A stretch of 64,000 bases of DNA from Trichopria drosophilae (taxonomy: Eukaryota > Arthropoda > Insecta > Hymenoptera > Diapriidae), in contig CM059586.1 in NCBI GenBank assembly GCA_030407085.1, positions 107,769,501 to 107,833,500 of the forward strand. The letters run 5' to 3'. Below the pieces are notes generated by a model. That model was not told the origin of the DNA, searched no databases, and worked only from the letters and a program-made list of their open reading frames with translations. Below, in pieces: positions 43,401 through 57,100 of this stretch (positions are counted from its first letter, which is position 1; every line of letters starts with the position of its first letter). Made by a program: the position numbers and the translations under genes.

Positions 43401-45760
43401 ACGTCGTAATTGCAGTATTCGAATTACAAATCTAATTCCTAAACTTTTGTATGGCTTAGGAACATTTAAAAATGTGTCTCGATTCGTATTACGGGTTCTC
43501 ACTGGCTTCAACCTCACTTTGATATAAATAAATAAAAATCATTTTCGAAAATTCTCGGTCAGTTCATAATTAATTTCTTGGGTATTTTCTAGCATAATTT
43601 TGAAAATGAATTTTGAAAATGTAATTCTGTCGCCTTTAATTTACTTTTTTTTCGGAAAATTTCACTCATCATTTCTGAGTTATTAAAAATAATTAAAGTA
43701 AAACACATTGGAGTAAAAAAGGGCCAGGTTTGGTTAAACTAAATTTTCTGTTCTTTGGGATAAAAAGTGTACGATAATATTGGATTGAATATCACCTACA
43801 TTCTAGCAGATTTTACTGTTTAAATTAATTGTATATATAAAATATTCCTGACATTTTTTAGTGTTATTTATTTTAATTTTCTTCATCTGTATAGACGATT
43901 TAATAAAGTAGCACACACTTTTTACTCCAAAGATTTAAAAATGTAGTCAATCCTTGTCCATCGCAGATAAAAGTACTGCTGGGAAACAAACAAAAATGAT
44001 TTTATTTTATGCTTTTCAATAAAAAAATTAATTTGCTTTCTTAATTCGAGAGTTGATTTCTTTATTAAATAAATTATTTTAAAAAAGATTTCCTAATGTA
44101 CACCCTTACAACGAAATATTTTGGTGAACAGGTGGCTTGTTAGTAATGCACATCACCATCTGTTGATAACGAGTAAGAACATAAAGTTGTTGATGTACGT
44201 AAATTGATGTTACCTATTTTATGGAACTTCACAGCTTGCCTGAAAAATTTTAAAAAGATTATAAAAGGTTTCCTAACTAAGAGAAGAAGATATTCTAACT
44301 TGATTACAAAAAATGGATATTCTGTATACGTCTTAATATGATCCGAAAATGCTAGAAAAGGAGATAAATAATATTTAACGTGCAAAAAGATTGAAATATC
44401 AAACGAATATTGACTCGGGTAAAGCCCTGTTAAATTATTTTATTAATAATGCAATTAGTAGCTTCAACTAAATATCTAGTTTAGTTCAATTTAAGACTTT
44501 ACTGATTTGAATCAATGTCCTGTAAACTGTACTTTTAGCATCACTATTTAAAAAAAAAAATTTGTAGTTAGAATATTTTTTTATTTTTTTGTAAATAAGA
44601 ATTTATCAGGAAAAAGAGACAAGAGTTGCAATTAATATATTTTTTTCTTTTGAACGTGATAAAATTCTACACTTACGTAATATTAAAAAAATACATAATA
44701 TTTCGAATATTTGCTATTCTTAATTTTTGCACAGAAAAATATTTACACATAAATTTGTCTAATAAATTTGTCTACGCATAACTTAAAATGATTAGTAACG
44801 AACTCCAACAAATGAACAAAAAATATGTATATTTATGCTGACATAAGTAATACATCGCGTTCTTATCTGGAACAGAAGAAAAAAATATGAGTAATATTAC
44901 AGTTTATTCATCTCTAAAAAATAATTGTTTATATCGAACAATGGCAACACTATTAAGACTGCTAATTAAATATTTTCTTTATACATATTATACCTGTTAA
45001 GGATTGAATGTCAACCGTGACGTTAGATAATCACGTTCTTTAGTCAATAACTGTATTTTAAGAAGCCATCTTAAACATGAGTAATGCTATCGGTAACTGT
45101 TTTGTTCGCTTTAGTCTTTGTTCTAATGCGATGTCTTGATTCAAGTATTTAAATACTTGCTAAGTGTGCATGTTTCTTTAAATGCTTTCTTATCTCAAGT
45201 GGTGTCACTCATTGTGCGGTAAACGCACTTTAGTGCAGTATTATAATCGTCTATGACCTGCACGCGAATTGTCTTAAATTTCAGGATAATCAAGTAATTT
45301 ATATTAAAAATGTTATCAGGTCCTTGACAAATTCTTTTACTTTGGATTTCTGTTAAAATATATTGACTAACTTCATGTCAATGTGATTCGAAATAAAGAG
45401 TCCACGAATAGAAAGTTATTTATACTCAATGTACTATAGTTAGAAAACAATCCATCATCATATTAAAAAATTTAACAAAAAATTTCTAATGAAAATTAAC
45501 AGAAAATTATATCCGAAATGTATTAATGCAGAAAATCTAAACGTAACTCAGTCAATTCAGATAATTAATTTTTGTTGCACTAGGGCGCAAAAAGTGACAT
45601 TGTATACGCGCGGGCCTAAAATTGAAGGAATATTGTATTTTGTGCTTTGAAAATGAAGTGATCCAATGTATTTAATACACAATACAATGGGCAGCTAGGC
45701 AACAATAATTATGTATTTAGTCATCGCAAATTGAAAAAATTTTCTGCCGTTATGTGCTTA
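43401..45760. other. AT-rich DNA without recognisable genes
   Basis: Nothing identifiable in this stretch. Confidence 0.45.
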
Positions 45761-45764
45761 ATGC

Positions 45765-45910
45765 TTCTGCGATATAAGGAGCAAAACAGCATTTTTCTCT
45801 GTGAGTGAGAGAAATTTATTTCCTTCCAGATTTACTTATTTTTTCCCTAGGGAGAGAAAGTAGTATTTTGCTTCCAAGGTATAGGGAGCATAATAGCATT
45901 TTTATTTATT
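45765..45910 (-). repeat. GGGAGCAAAAT repeat family, copy 4 (inverted)
   Basis: Read on the minus strand the blocks are CTCCCTATACCTTGG, AAGCAAAATACTAC, CTCCCTAGGGAAAAAATAAG, TCTCTCACTCACAGAG and TTTTGCTCCTTATATCGCAG, parallel to 35520-35640. Confidence 0.75.
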
Positions 45911-48900
45911 TTTAATTTAATTTTTGGGTTCTACATATCAGAACTACTAATACTTTTTGGTTGTAGTTTGCCCGAGTATTAAGCAAATACAAATAAAATC
46001 AAGCATATAATGGCTGACAACTTTTTCATTTTTTTATGACTAAATACATACGAGATGATATTTCTTGACAAAGAAATAATTTTCGTATGAAATTATATGC
46101 TGTCGTAAACAAATGTAAATCAAGACACGGGGCAAGAGACAATGAATCGGGACTTCTCGTATATATAGAATATAAACTGATAGAAAATAACTCGTTTTCT
46201 CATATTTGCGTCGAGATTTTACCAGGATTAGTTAAACTGTTAAATACATTGTGTAATGAAACAAAAGATCACCTGAATAGATCTGCACGTGCTGCCATAT
46301 GACAAAAAAAGATTTTGATCGGATAACTCGTGGTATCCAGAAAAATGGTCTGAAAACGAATTACACAAGAAGTTGATTAACATTTATCTCCCCCCGTGTT
46401 TCCTATGAGAAATTAATATTTTCATTGTTATGAATATTCAAATTCCAACTTACTGATTGATACAGTTCGAATGAGTTAACCCGGCATGCATAATGCATTG
46501 TTGTTATGAATATTTTAGAAATAGAATATGTCCGTTGGCATAATTATGGAGAACAATATAATCGATATACCCACTTCCATTATTGTTTAGCAACGACGTA
46601 TGAACATAGCAGCGTTGAAAGCGATGATTTATTATAGTTTTGTAATAGTAAGAAAAGTCTGAAATGATCGGAGGAATACAACCTTATTCATTGCTGATTT
46701 ATTGTAATCGTTGAAATCGACAATTAACTTCGGAATTTGATCAAATATTTTTGGTGCGTTAAGTGAACAATAGGAGCTTTCGTTTTGAATTTTTACCGAT
46801 TGCATATCTTCTTAAGTGTTCTTAAAGATCACTTCAAGAACTCTAATATTGAACAGAAAGAGCTCCTAAATTGATTTTTAAGAAGATTTATGCGTCGATT
46901 CTAACAGTTCTAAAAGACCTCTTAAATATGAGATCTCATGAAAATGTAATATAATATATTGAAAATTTCCTTGAATCATAGATTCAATAAACTAATCGAT
47001 GGGTCAGCTATGTATGATCTAGTCAATTATATTTACTTTTATACGGCCAAATTTTGTATATAATTATATATAATTGTATCAAATTGTATTAAAATTGTTT
47101 CATTTTAGGGTATGTTCAACTTTGAAAGAGATTCATACAACATTGTATGTAAAAGATACAATTTACATGCCGCCATTTTGAATTTATCAACTTAAAATTA
47201 TTACAATCTTCGTATATAACCAGTCAGTATTTGTATCATCAATGTAAAACTAAAACAAAACTTTTTACCTTCTCTATTTCAAGGAATTATTCATTATGAA
47301 TAAATTTGTTTCGTTCAGTAGCCTTTTTAAATTGGCCATTGCTTCTAAAAAATATTCTATTAGAATATTATATAAGTCCAACAATTGTCATCACTTTTTT
47401 AAATTTCAGTGATTATGATCCGTTTCAGTGGAGAAAATCGCAAAAAAACCTAAAAAAATACCTAACAATCAAGGCCTTTTTATTTTATTTTGCGCCATTT
47501 TTGTATAAACAATCGTGTTTTTGCCATTTTCTCGATGGCAATCGATAGATCACACTTGAAAATAGTAGGAATGGTATCTTTCAAAAATTAAAAAAAAAAC
47601 TTTTTAATTGTGAAACTGAGCTCAAGTTGACGTACCTGCTATTCGAATTTTGGGCAAAAATGGATTCAACCAAAAATATGTCCCTCATTTTGGGTGAAAA
47701 ATGTTTTACGTGCTGTTCAAATAGAACATTTTTTATCACAATGTAATTAGTGAATAATAAATAGTTACTTTTTTTTAGCAAACTGGGTCTTTTGGGTAAA
47801 ATATATCAACCTTGGTACAAAAAATGGGATGATCATCAACAGATTTGATTACTTAACAAGGGAGTAAAAAAATGACGAAAGAGGTCTGAAAATGGCTAAC
47901 AGAGACATGAAATAAATACACTTGAACTCTAAAATACTAATAAAATTGTATTTGTCGTCATTTACCAAAACATATTTTAATGTGTGTTATTATTTATCAC
48001 TTAGTACACGACGTAATTAAGCGTTCATTTTGACGCACCGGTAATGCAGTATTCATAAAATACTCGTAAAACTGACAAGGAAGACTGTAAATCTGTTTAA
48101 CGATTTCTTTTGTCTTTACGACTCGAACTGAACCGCATGTTAAGTGAAATCAGTGTCAATGTCAACGATGACCCAAAGTATTTTTTGCACGATATCTGCT
48201 TACACTTTGATACGAAAAAAATATACGATTTTAAGTGGTTGCAATACCTCTTAATCATTTACCGCTTAAATTTATTTTTTTTTGATTATGTTTGTTCTGC
48301 TTTCTTTTTTATTTTCTTATTTTTCGTTGCTATAATTCTAAACAAAAATTTATTGGATTCGGTTGTTTAGAAATTGTCAAGTCTAATATACAGTTTACTG
48401 TACAGTTTTTTAACTTATGATAGACTTTCTCCTAGTGAAAGGATTGTTTTCAAAAAAACTAAATTACACTTAGATGAAAACACTTTTTTAAATTCTTAAG
48501 AGTGAATTAAAAGCCTAAGATTGCTTCCAAAAGTTATTCCCATTTTTCTGCTATGTAGCTGAAATTACCTTTAATATGGTAAATTGACGTAAAAGTGCAT
48601 AAAATTATCTTAAAAATAAAAAAAAAATCATCTCGATACGATATTTTTTTAGGGGGATATGCGGAGTTGAATAGGACACATAGTTGGCCCCTGCGTTCTA
48701 TGGGTTAACACGATACATAGAGGCCTTCGTCTTTTACCAACCTTTTTAAATCGAAATTTCATGACATAGAACTTCAGATCTTATTTTAAATCGTTCGCGT
48801 CTATTTTTGTAGTGAATAAGTGCAATTTTTTGGTAACTTTTCGGAATCTATTTTCCGTGGCCTGAGACATGTACATGAGCATCCTTCTACTGATACATTT

Positions 48901-49230
48901 CTCAGAATAATCGGCAAAACTCAAAACGATATAAATTCTTATATTGTTCACATAAAATTATAAAAGATTATTGAATGATGTTTTATTTGTGACAGCAAGA
49001 AAAATGTTATGTGGGAAAGTCAGTGCAATCATACAATTATTTCCTCTTTCATTATTTAGTAGGCGTATTTTCTCTACTTTTTGTAGGAGAAAGTCTTATT
49101 TTAATAAGACAATTTTCTGACATTTTAAAAAAACTTAACGAAAAATATATCCTCAAAATCTTAAAGGTATTCCTAATGAATTGCTATTGAATTTCAGGAA
49201 GTTTTTCAGCCTCTATTTGACACATGTTGA
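45911..49230. other. AT-rich DNA without recognisable genes
   Basis: A short dispersed-repeat scrap (TGCCGCCATTTTGAATTTAT) lies near 47168. Short open frames are AT-driven and carry no motif. Confidence 0.45.
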
Positions 49231-49234
49231 AGGC

Positions 49235-49344
49235 TGCACACAGAAAAAAATAAATGGTTGTCTCAACTAATAAGTAAGATTTACTATCTATCTGGTAGGC
49301 ATAACTATTTATTAGTTAGGACAACCATTTATTTTTTCCGTGCA
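49235..49344. repeat. 110-base hairpin, probable foldback MITE
   Basis: The left arm AAAAAAATAAATGGTTGTCT, continuing CAACTAATAA, is mirrored by TTATTAGTTAGGACAACCAT then TTATTTTTT. The termini read GCACACAG and CCGTGC. The stem is about 38 pairs with a loop of about 35 bases. Confidence 0.8.
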
Positions 49345-51325
49345 CGGTGTGCTTAAATGGTATTTAAAACAAAGGCAAAAAACACATCGAATTTTCTCTT
49401 CCAATGAGATTGCAGGGCACTTATAGACCATCTCTATGCAAACATTTACAAAATCGTTTTTTTCTTTCTATATTAATTTCATTTTTGAAAAATCATTACA
49501 TTGAAACAAAGATGAACGCCGCTTCTCAAATGTATAGTAAACCTATGTCTTCTTACGTAATTCTATGTGCTAAAATTTAGACGGTAAAACATTGTGAAAC
49601 CCCCAAAAAATTAAAGTTGTTCGGATTCTTCTGGTTTATTTTTAAAAATATTGAAAAATTCGGAAAATGTTTGAAATGAAAGTAGATCTTTACAAAATAT
49701 ACATTTTATATTTTATGCATAGAAACTGAGAAAAATTACAATGAATTGTATCATTTTTATATGTGTATTATATAATAACCACTAGAAACCTATCGGGGTG
49801 CTACTAATCTTTATTATCTCCTATGAATGTTGATACGTTAAAATCGAATATCATAATAAAAATCGGTGAAAAATTCATAAAATTATGTTTTTTTATCACT
49901 TTTCTCGTTTATTTCTTTAAATATCGAAATTCCGAAAAATGTATTCAATGTAAAATACGTATTCTGAGCAGATCTACAACTTTTTTTGGAAACATTTTTC
50001 GCCATTTCCATTTGCTTCGTAACTAAACGTGAAAACCTACGAAAAATCATAATTTTTATTGATTTTTCATTTACCATGTAGATTGCATGTTTTCCCAATT
50101 CGCTAATTTTGAATATAATATTCGATTTCAGCGTACCAAAGTACGAAGGAAACTATGAATGTAATAAAACCGAGAGACAACTTCGTTTTCGTTTTCGATA
50201 ACTGTTATACAAATATCTATAAAAATCATTGTCGTTTTTCTTACTATCTACTACAATTTCACAAAAAATGTATTGAATTTAAAATGAGCATTTTGAGAAG
50301 GTTTACATTTTAATTTGAAAGTTTTTTTCAATTTTTCAATATTTTCTTACATAAGTGAAAAAATTTTATTCGATCTTATTTTTAAGGATTTTTACGCTTT
50401 TCTCTAGTCAAAACGCATTTGCGCCAATTTTTACTATGATATTAATTTTCAGCGGATCAAATTGCGTAAAAACTAATAGCTGTACTATAAAGTGGAGAAG
50501 CAAAATGTCGTTAGTTTATCCTTGTTTCAGTGCATTGATTTCTCAAAATAAAAATCAATATAGAGCGAAAACAGCTTAACGATTTTTAAAACTTTTGCAT
50601 AGAAATGGTTTATAAGTGTCCTGTAATCCAATGAAAAGTCCATGTGTTTTTTACTTTTGATTTAAATACCATTCAAACAAATCGTGTAATTACAAAGACT
50701 TTTTTTTATATGAAAGAAAAATATGCTTCTAGTTTATATTATAAATGAGATATTAAGGCCTTATGATGAGCAAATTTTTATGAAAATATGATTGCTTTTC
50801 ATTCTCGTCCATCTATTGTTTTCGAATATAAGCAACTGACAAATGTATGAGAAAAAATCAGTTTTCGTCAAAGACAGAAAAGCACTCTAAAAAAATGATC
50901 GCTAATTGGGAGGATTCGATGTGACAAATCATCGCAAATTTTTGCATTTTCATTTACGTTATACTTCGCTCGGTCGTATTTATATTATATTATATTAGCA
51001 TAGAGAAATATTTAGGGTAAATATACCACGTACTGTGGTGCGGACATAACCTTTAGGAAATACCATTCATTCTCAATAGTCAAGCACATACCAGTAATAT
51101 GTTAGATGGCTCTGCTCAGTAATTGGTGCTAATTGTATTATCAGGGTAAGTCCTTACATTAAATTTTAAAGTTTACGGCGATTGAGAGACGTATAAAGAT
51201 TGTGTGCGGGTCGAAAAACTGATAAATCTACAATCTACATATCATTTAAGCACACCATGATTATTTTATTTCATTATATGAATGTTGGTCCCGATTTCTC
51301 GTGGTTTTGATAATTTTTTGTAATA
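49345..51325. other. AT-rich DNA without recognisable genes
   Basis: Nothing identifiable in this stretch. Confidence 0.45.
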
Positions 51326-51480
51326 TTAATATTAATAATAATAATAAACTGTCTTTATTGTCCAACAAAATAAAAAAATATACAGATCAAACAACCCTGT
51401 ACATTGCCAAAAGGCGAGCAACAACTTAAAAAAGTTGTTTTACAGACTGACCTTCATGTTATTGTCTGTTCTATTGTGGA
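51326..51480 (-). mobile_element. probable 3' end of a LINE with (TTA)n tail
   Basis: On the minus strand GGACAATAAAGACAGTTTAT is followed by TTATTATTATTAATATTAAT. That combination of AATAAA-like signal and (TTA)n tail is typical of 3'-truncated non-LTR retrotransposons. No coding part is attached. Confidence 0.45.
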
Positions 51481-53400
51481 TGCCAAACAAATATTACGGT
51501 AATAGAATGAAATCATTTTGTAGAATGTTTGTTACGTCTACAATTCAAAACCTTCGTTTTGTTTTAAAACAAAATTGAATAAGTACAGTCTAGTCTGTTA
51601 TGTGTAAAGTCTACTTTACCAAATATTTCATGAATGTTCTTTGGAACAATGTTCCCCAGACTAATTTAGACACTGTCTGAAAGCTTGCACTGTTTTCCAC
51701 TCATTCAATAAATTTTCCGTAGAAGTGAGTCTCTCAATTAAGGCCAAGCTTACGTAAGAAACCAGATATTTTTAGGTAGAATACACAACGAATAAAACTT
51801 ATAGTACACAAAGCTTTACGAACCTCGAAACTATTCCATTCATGTGTTCACTAACAGTTTCTCTGTATTGAAATATATTTTTTTTAATCTGATGACATAC
51901 AACTATAAGGACTGTACCATAAAATGTGCACATTAAGATTTCATAATAATAAAAGTGTAAGTATCTAAAATAGCGACTAAAATATACAAAAAATCGCGAA
52001 AGGTTCATCAATTTTTTATTTGACACTGATAGACTTTCGGAAAGAATGTCACGAGGAATGTCTCGAGGAATATGCTGAAAATCGGAATTTTTTGAACACT
52101 CTGCTCACTTTTCAACATCTTAAATTTTTTAAACATTGGAAAAGTTTCAAACGAAATTCGATAACATTTTTTTTTCATAGAATTCGTTTTAATACCTTTT
52201 ATGAAATTCTTGTATTTTTAATTTATTTGGATATAAAAATAATTTTTATCATTTCTGCCTGGTCTCTACATTCATTCCTGTCACTTCTTTTAGTTTGAAT
52301 AACAAATTTTTTTTCATTAAAATATTAAAGATAGTCATTCGATATTACTTCCTGAAAACGTTGTCGAATGGTTTATTTGCATTAAATACCTCACTTGAAA
52401 GTCCTCTTGTTGATTTGTGCAGATACTTATTAATGTTTATTAGGTATTATTAAAAATTTCCCAATTGAAACTATTGGTATTCACATTTCTTATTGTATTT
52501 TCTTGAACTTAGTTTCACATACAAATAGATCAGCATTTGAAGAACATGTTATGTTCATTTTATTAAAATCAGTTGGTACCAGAAGTAATTAACTTCTGAG
52601 TTCTAAATATGAAACTTAAATTCATTATTTTAAACATCTATGGCTTCTTATATATTAAAAAACAATATTATGTGTCCCCATTTAGTAAAATTGTTTGCAC
52701 AAAGTTTTCAAGTGGCTTTTATTTGTTGAACGACAGAAGTTTAGTGAAATTTGAAATAACATTTTCAATTTTTAGACATTTTATATCGCTCTAATTGCTT
52801 TACCAGTCATACAAAATGACATTCGTATGGTACTGGGTCAAATTATCAATTGTCTCGAATAGTGCAAATTATAGTTGCTGATGTTACCAATAGAGCACGC
52901 CATCATATTTTGAACAAGATATTTCATGCAAGTATTGAAAAAATTATCAGCGGACCAGTAGAATAAGTGTTTATGGCAATATTAATGTAATGGTCTCTAA
53001 AATTATAACATCAATTAGATTGTGCATGATTATATTTTCTTAAGACTTTATTTTTATATTACAATAAATTTCGCCACCCTACTAATGAGAAGGTTGGATA
53101 GTAAATATCAGCCTTGTGCTGCTAAATATGGTATGCCTCTCCCTATTCTATTTTTCAATTAACAACGATAAATATACAAAATAACAAAACATACAATTTA
53201 ATAAATTTTTGTAAAAATTACAAAATATTTCAAAAAAGCTTTTGTATTTTGATAACAGCAACAATAATTATAGCTAATTAACCTGGGAACGAGATTCGAT
53301 GCTTCTTGTATCATTAAAGCAAAATATAAAATGATGCTGCGAAACGAAAGGCCGTAAATACACCTTTTTCTATACTATTTTTTTGTCCGATTTAGAACGG
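51481..53400. other. AT-rich DNA without recognisable genes
   Basis: The open frame at 52020-52298 has AT-driven composition and no motif I recognise. Confidence 0.45.
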
Positions 53401-53691
53401 TAAATATGAATTCTGTGAAATAGTTTCTATCGACTTGGTTTTCATTCATGCATTCCATCGTGGGACGTTGCCAGTAATTAAATACGTGCCAGTTTCGCAA
53501 GTAGAAACTAGGTGGGAGCCGGTAAGCGACTACTAACGACAGCAGGTTCCCTCTTTACCGACCACAGGACTGGGTGTTTTCCATTCGAAATGAAAATCGA
53601 TAAAGCTGTTCGGGAAGGCACTGCCAATGCCGACAGTTGGATTGTCGCTAAGTAAAGACTCGTCTTATGGATTACTTGAAAAATAACTTTC

Positions 53692-54146
53692 TTTATTTAT
53701 TGTCTAACAACGTTCATAGTTAATCTAGGATACACGTAATAAAGTTCTGATGTCTTTACAGAAAAATGCGATCAAGCTCGATTCACAGAATCGCATATCA
53801 TTTTTTTTGCGAAGCATCGTTCCGAGTACGAATCTCCACGTACAGATAGAGCGACAGAAATGTTTCGAAACACTTTTTTAGTAAAAAACTTGGACCTTCC
53901 CCCTCCGCGTTGACCACTCCTATGTCCTCTCTGCCCGCAGTAGGGAAGACCTCAAAAAAATTCTTTTATCTTCAAAGAAAATTTCAAAATTTTTATAAAA
54001 AGTGTTGACGAAACGTTCGAAAGTTTTCAGCTTTCATTCGCAAATTTTCGAGTCTCGATTCTTTTCGCGTCAGAGAGGAACAGGAGGGACTTGGATTGAA
54101 ATATGACGTCACGACATGATCGTCGCACAATTGTCACGAAATTGTC
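53692..54146 (-). other. probable 3' UTR of the PPxY membrane-protein gene
   Basis: Immediately after the stop codon the sequence stays GC-richer than the desert to the left, down to about 53500. The first convincing poly(A) signal in gene sense is AATAAA at 53692-53697. Confidence 0.45.
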
Positions 54147-57100
54147 TCAAACGTAACCGTTGGCTTCGAGATTCAAGGCTGCCTCGTAGGTGGGTAGACC
54201 CTCGTCGTCCTTACGACTTTCCTCTTCCTTGAGGCTACGGGGTTCGTCCGCTTCCTGGGGATCCTGAGGGACGTTCCCTGGAGATTCCTCTTTTTCCTCT
54301 GGGATAGCTGGATGTAGACTCTGAGGGTCGAAGATTAGGCTGTCGTATGCCGGAGGTGGTCCAGGAGCCGCCGGAGGCCCCGGCAGTGGGGAAAATGGCC
54401 TCCCATCCTCCAAAGTTACGTTCATGCCAGTGGCTCGATCGTAACACTGTAAAATAACATTATTCTTTAGCAAATTTGCACGATGAAATTAGATCTTGAA
54501 ATCTTAAATCTGTTTCAAATTTCTTGGAAATACAAAAAAAAAATTTCTAACCGATGGGTTAAATTAAGTTAATATAAAGATGTCTAATAATTGTACACCT
54601 AGACTTACTAAAATATTACATAAAATGAATTGATCAGTTTCTTATTGATTTAGTAATCCCGTTTAAAATAATTGCATTAAGCAGTATTTACATTGCAAAA
54701 CTGGAAACACAGTTAGTTACACGTACGTCTAACATGCTAGGAGTAGCTCCAATTATTTCAAGTAGATAACACTTCCTGTCTCGTCAGTAGTACTCTATTA
54801 AATTGAACGGGTAGAACTTGACTATTCGTTAGTCACCTTCAACTAATTGAATTAGGAAAAACTGTCAATAGTAACTGTTTTAATTACCTGATATGAGGTA
54901 CTAATCAATTAGTTACGTTTCTTGAGGAATATTTCTTTAAGTAATGTTTTAATTAATAGATTAGATAGGTAATAATGTATATTTACTGCTAATGAAATAA
55001 ATTGTTTCTAGTAAACCTTTTTTACTAATCCAATTAGCAGGGATTTATATCTTACTAAAAGTGCAACTCACAATTTAGTACATTTCATACAAAATTATCT
55101 TGTTTATTTAAAGTATTATTTGTCTGACTACGGCACGTGCAATTAGTGTAAAAATCAAATACTAAATTGTTAAACTATAATTTAGTTGGATCTGCGAATA
55201 TTTTCTTAGTAATTAAGGGGTGGCTATCAAATTCGCGTTTAATGGTGCAATGTCATTTCAATAAAATATGTTTCACAGAGAATTCATAATGAATTACTAT
55301 TTTAAAGCTATTTCATTTATTTTTCATGAATATAAAAGAAATTTCAGAATGCTACAGAAATTTATTTTTGCTTATTCTCGCTCGTTTCTGAACCCATTTT
55401 GCTAAAATTTTTCGTACGATCATAAAAATCATAGAACGTAGCTTTAAAATAGTTATGAATTTTAAAATATCTATAGTTCTGGTTTAATTTGAATATTTTA
55501 AGTTAGGAATTGACGTTATTGACTGAGACGCTTTAGCTGCCAAGAGTTACTAAATCAATTGATTTACTTAAACTTTCCATAAACTTAACATTTAAAAAAT
55601 TAGAAAAATTGGACTAATTAAATTGTGTATTTCTCTATTAAATAAAGTAAATTGATTATTTGAAATGTTACTATCAGGTTGCCAGTTTTACATTTGCAGC
55701 TTTTTGTAGCCAAATTTACTAAAAGGTGTTTTCGAATGTAAATAGTGGAATAAAATATATAACTTAAAAAATAAAAGTAAACGATTTAATATGTATAATG
55801 AACAATTTTGTAATATGTAAGTAAAGCTTTAATACAATCAAATTTAGATGGAATAATCTTTTAATCAACTTGCGTTAGTAAGTGTAGTTGTTTTTGCAAT
55901 AGTTGTTTCGAAGAAACAGTTTACTAAATGTATAGTTTTTATCTACTTAAAATATAATTCAACTGTTTTATTCATTAGAAGAAAATCTTCGTAGAATATT
56001 TTCTTAATCAGTAACTGAGTTTCAAATTTAACAGTTGAATTGAAAATTGGCAGAGACCAAGATTCACTTGAATAGTTTTTAATTAAATGTAGTAAGGATC
56101 GAGCTACTAAAATTAATCGAATTTTACTATTGTGTACAATTATTAAAAAATAATTGAAATTCTAAATATTGACTTAATAGAAAGTCAAAATCCAAAGGTT
56201 TTTATTCTCTCTAGTACTCCACTAACGTGTAATGATGTACTAAAAAATTGTTGTACAGATGGGTTAACTATCTGATCGAAATAAATCGTTTACTTTTTAT
56301 TATTTACTTTCAACTACCTACACATAAATAGTTTGTTAATTATTTCATATTAAGAATTAAGAATTCAGATGTAGTATTGTATATTATGAAATAGTAATTC
56401 ACATTTTTTAAAATTATTATTTTAAGAAATTTTATAACTATTAGAAAAGATATTTAGTGAACTTAACAAATGAATTATGTACTGTATTTAATTTACAATA
56501 ATCGATTAAAATATTCGTGAATAGTAAAATAGATTTAATAAAATTAATTAAATGAAAATAATCTTTTGACAGTATAAAAATTGTTATTTTATGATATATT
56601 TTACATGATTTTAAGAAATCAGAGAACTATTAATAATTAGAATAAATAATATTGAATTTATATATTGAAGTCTACTCAAGTTATTAATTTTTTATTGTAG
56701 CGTGACGAAATATACAGAACAAAGACTATGCACATTCAAGTAAATATTTAATTCCAGCGTCACTACTGCAAATTATTTTAAGTAAAGGCATTATTAACGA
56801 AATGGATTAATAACTAAAGGAACAGTTGTACAATTTATTATTAATAAAGTATCTAAAATATATTAACCATATAACAAATAAAACAAGAGGTGAAAATGCT
56901 TAAGTAACTATTGGAATAATGTTCATAAATTAATAAGAAATGTTATCATAATACTTCTTAAATATTTTAGAAGTAATAATAAAGTAATAATTCATAACAG
57001 GTATAAATAAATGTTTTAGAATAAGTTGCTTAATTATTAAGGTACAATATAGATCGTATAAAATAATGTAAATAATTTTGAAATTAGAGATTATGAACAT

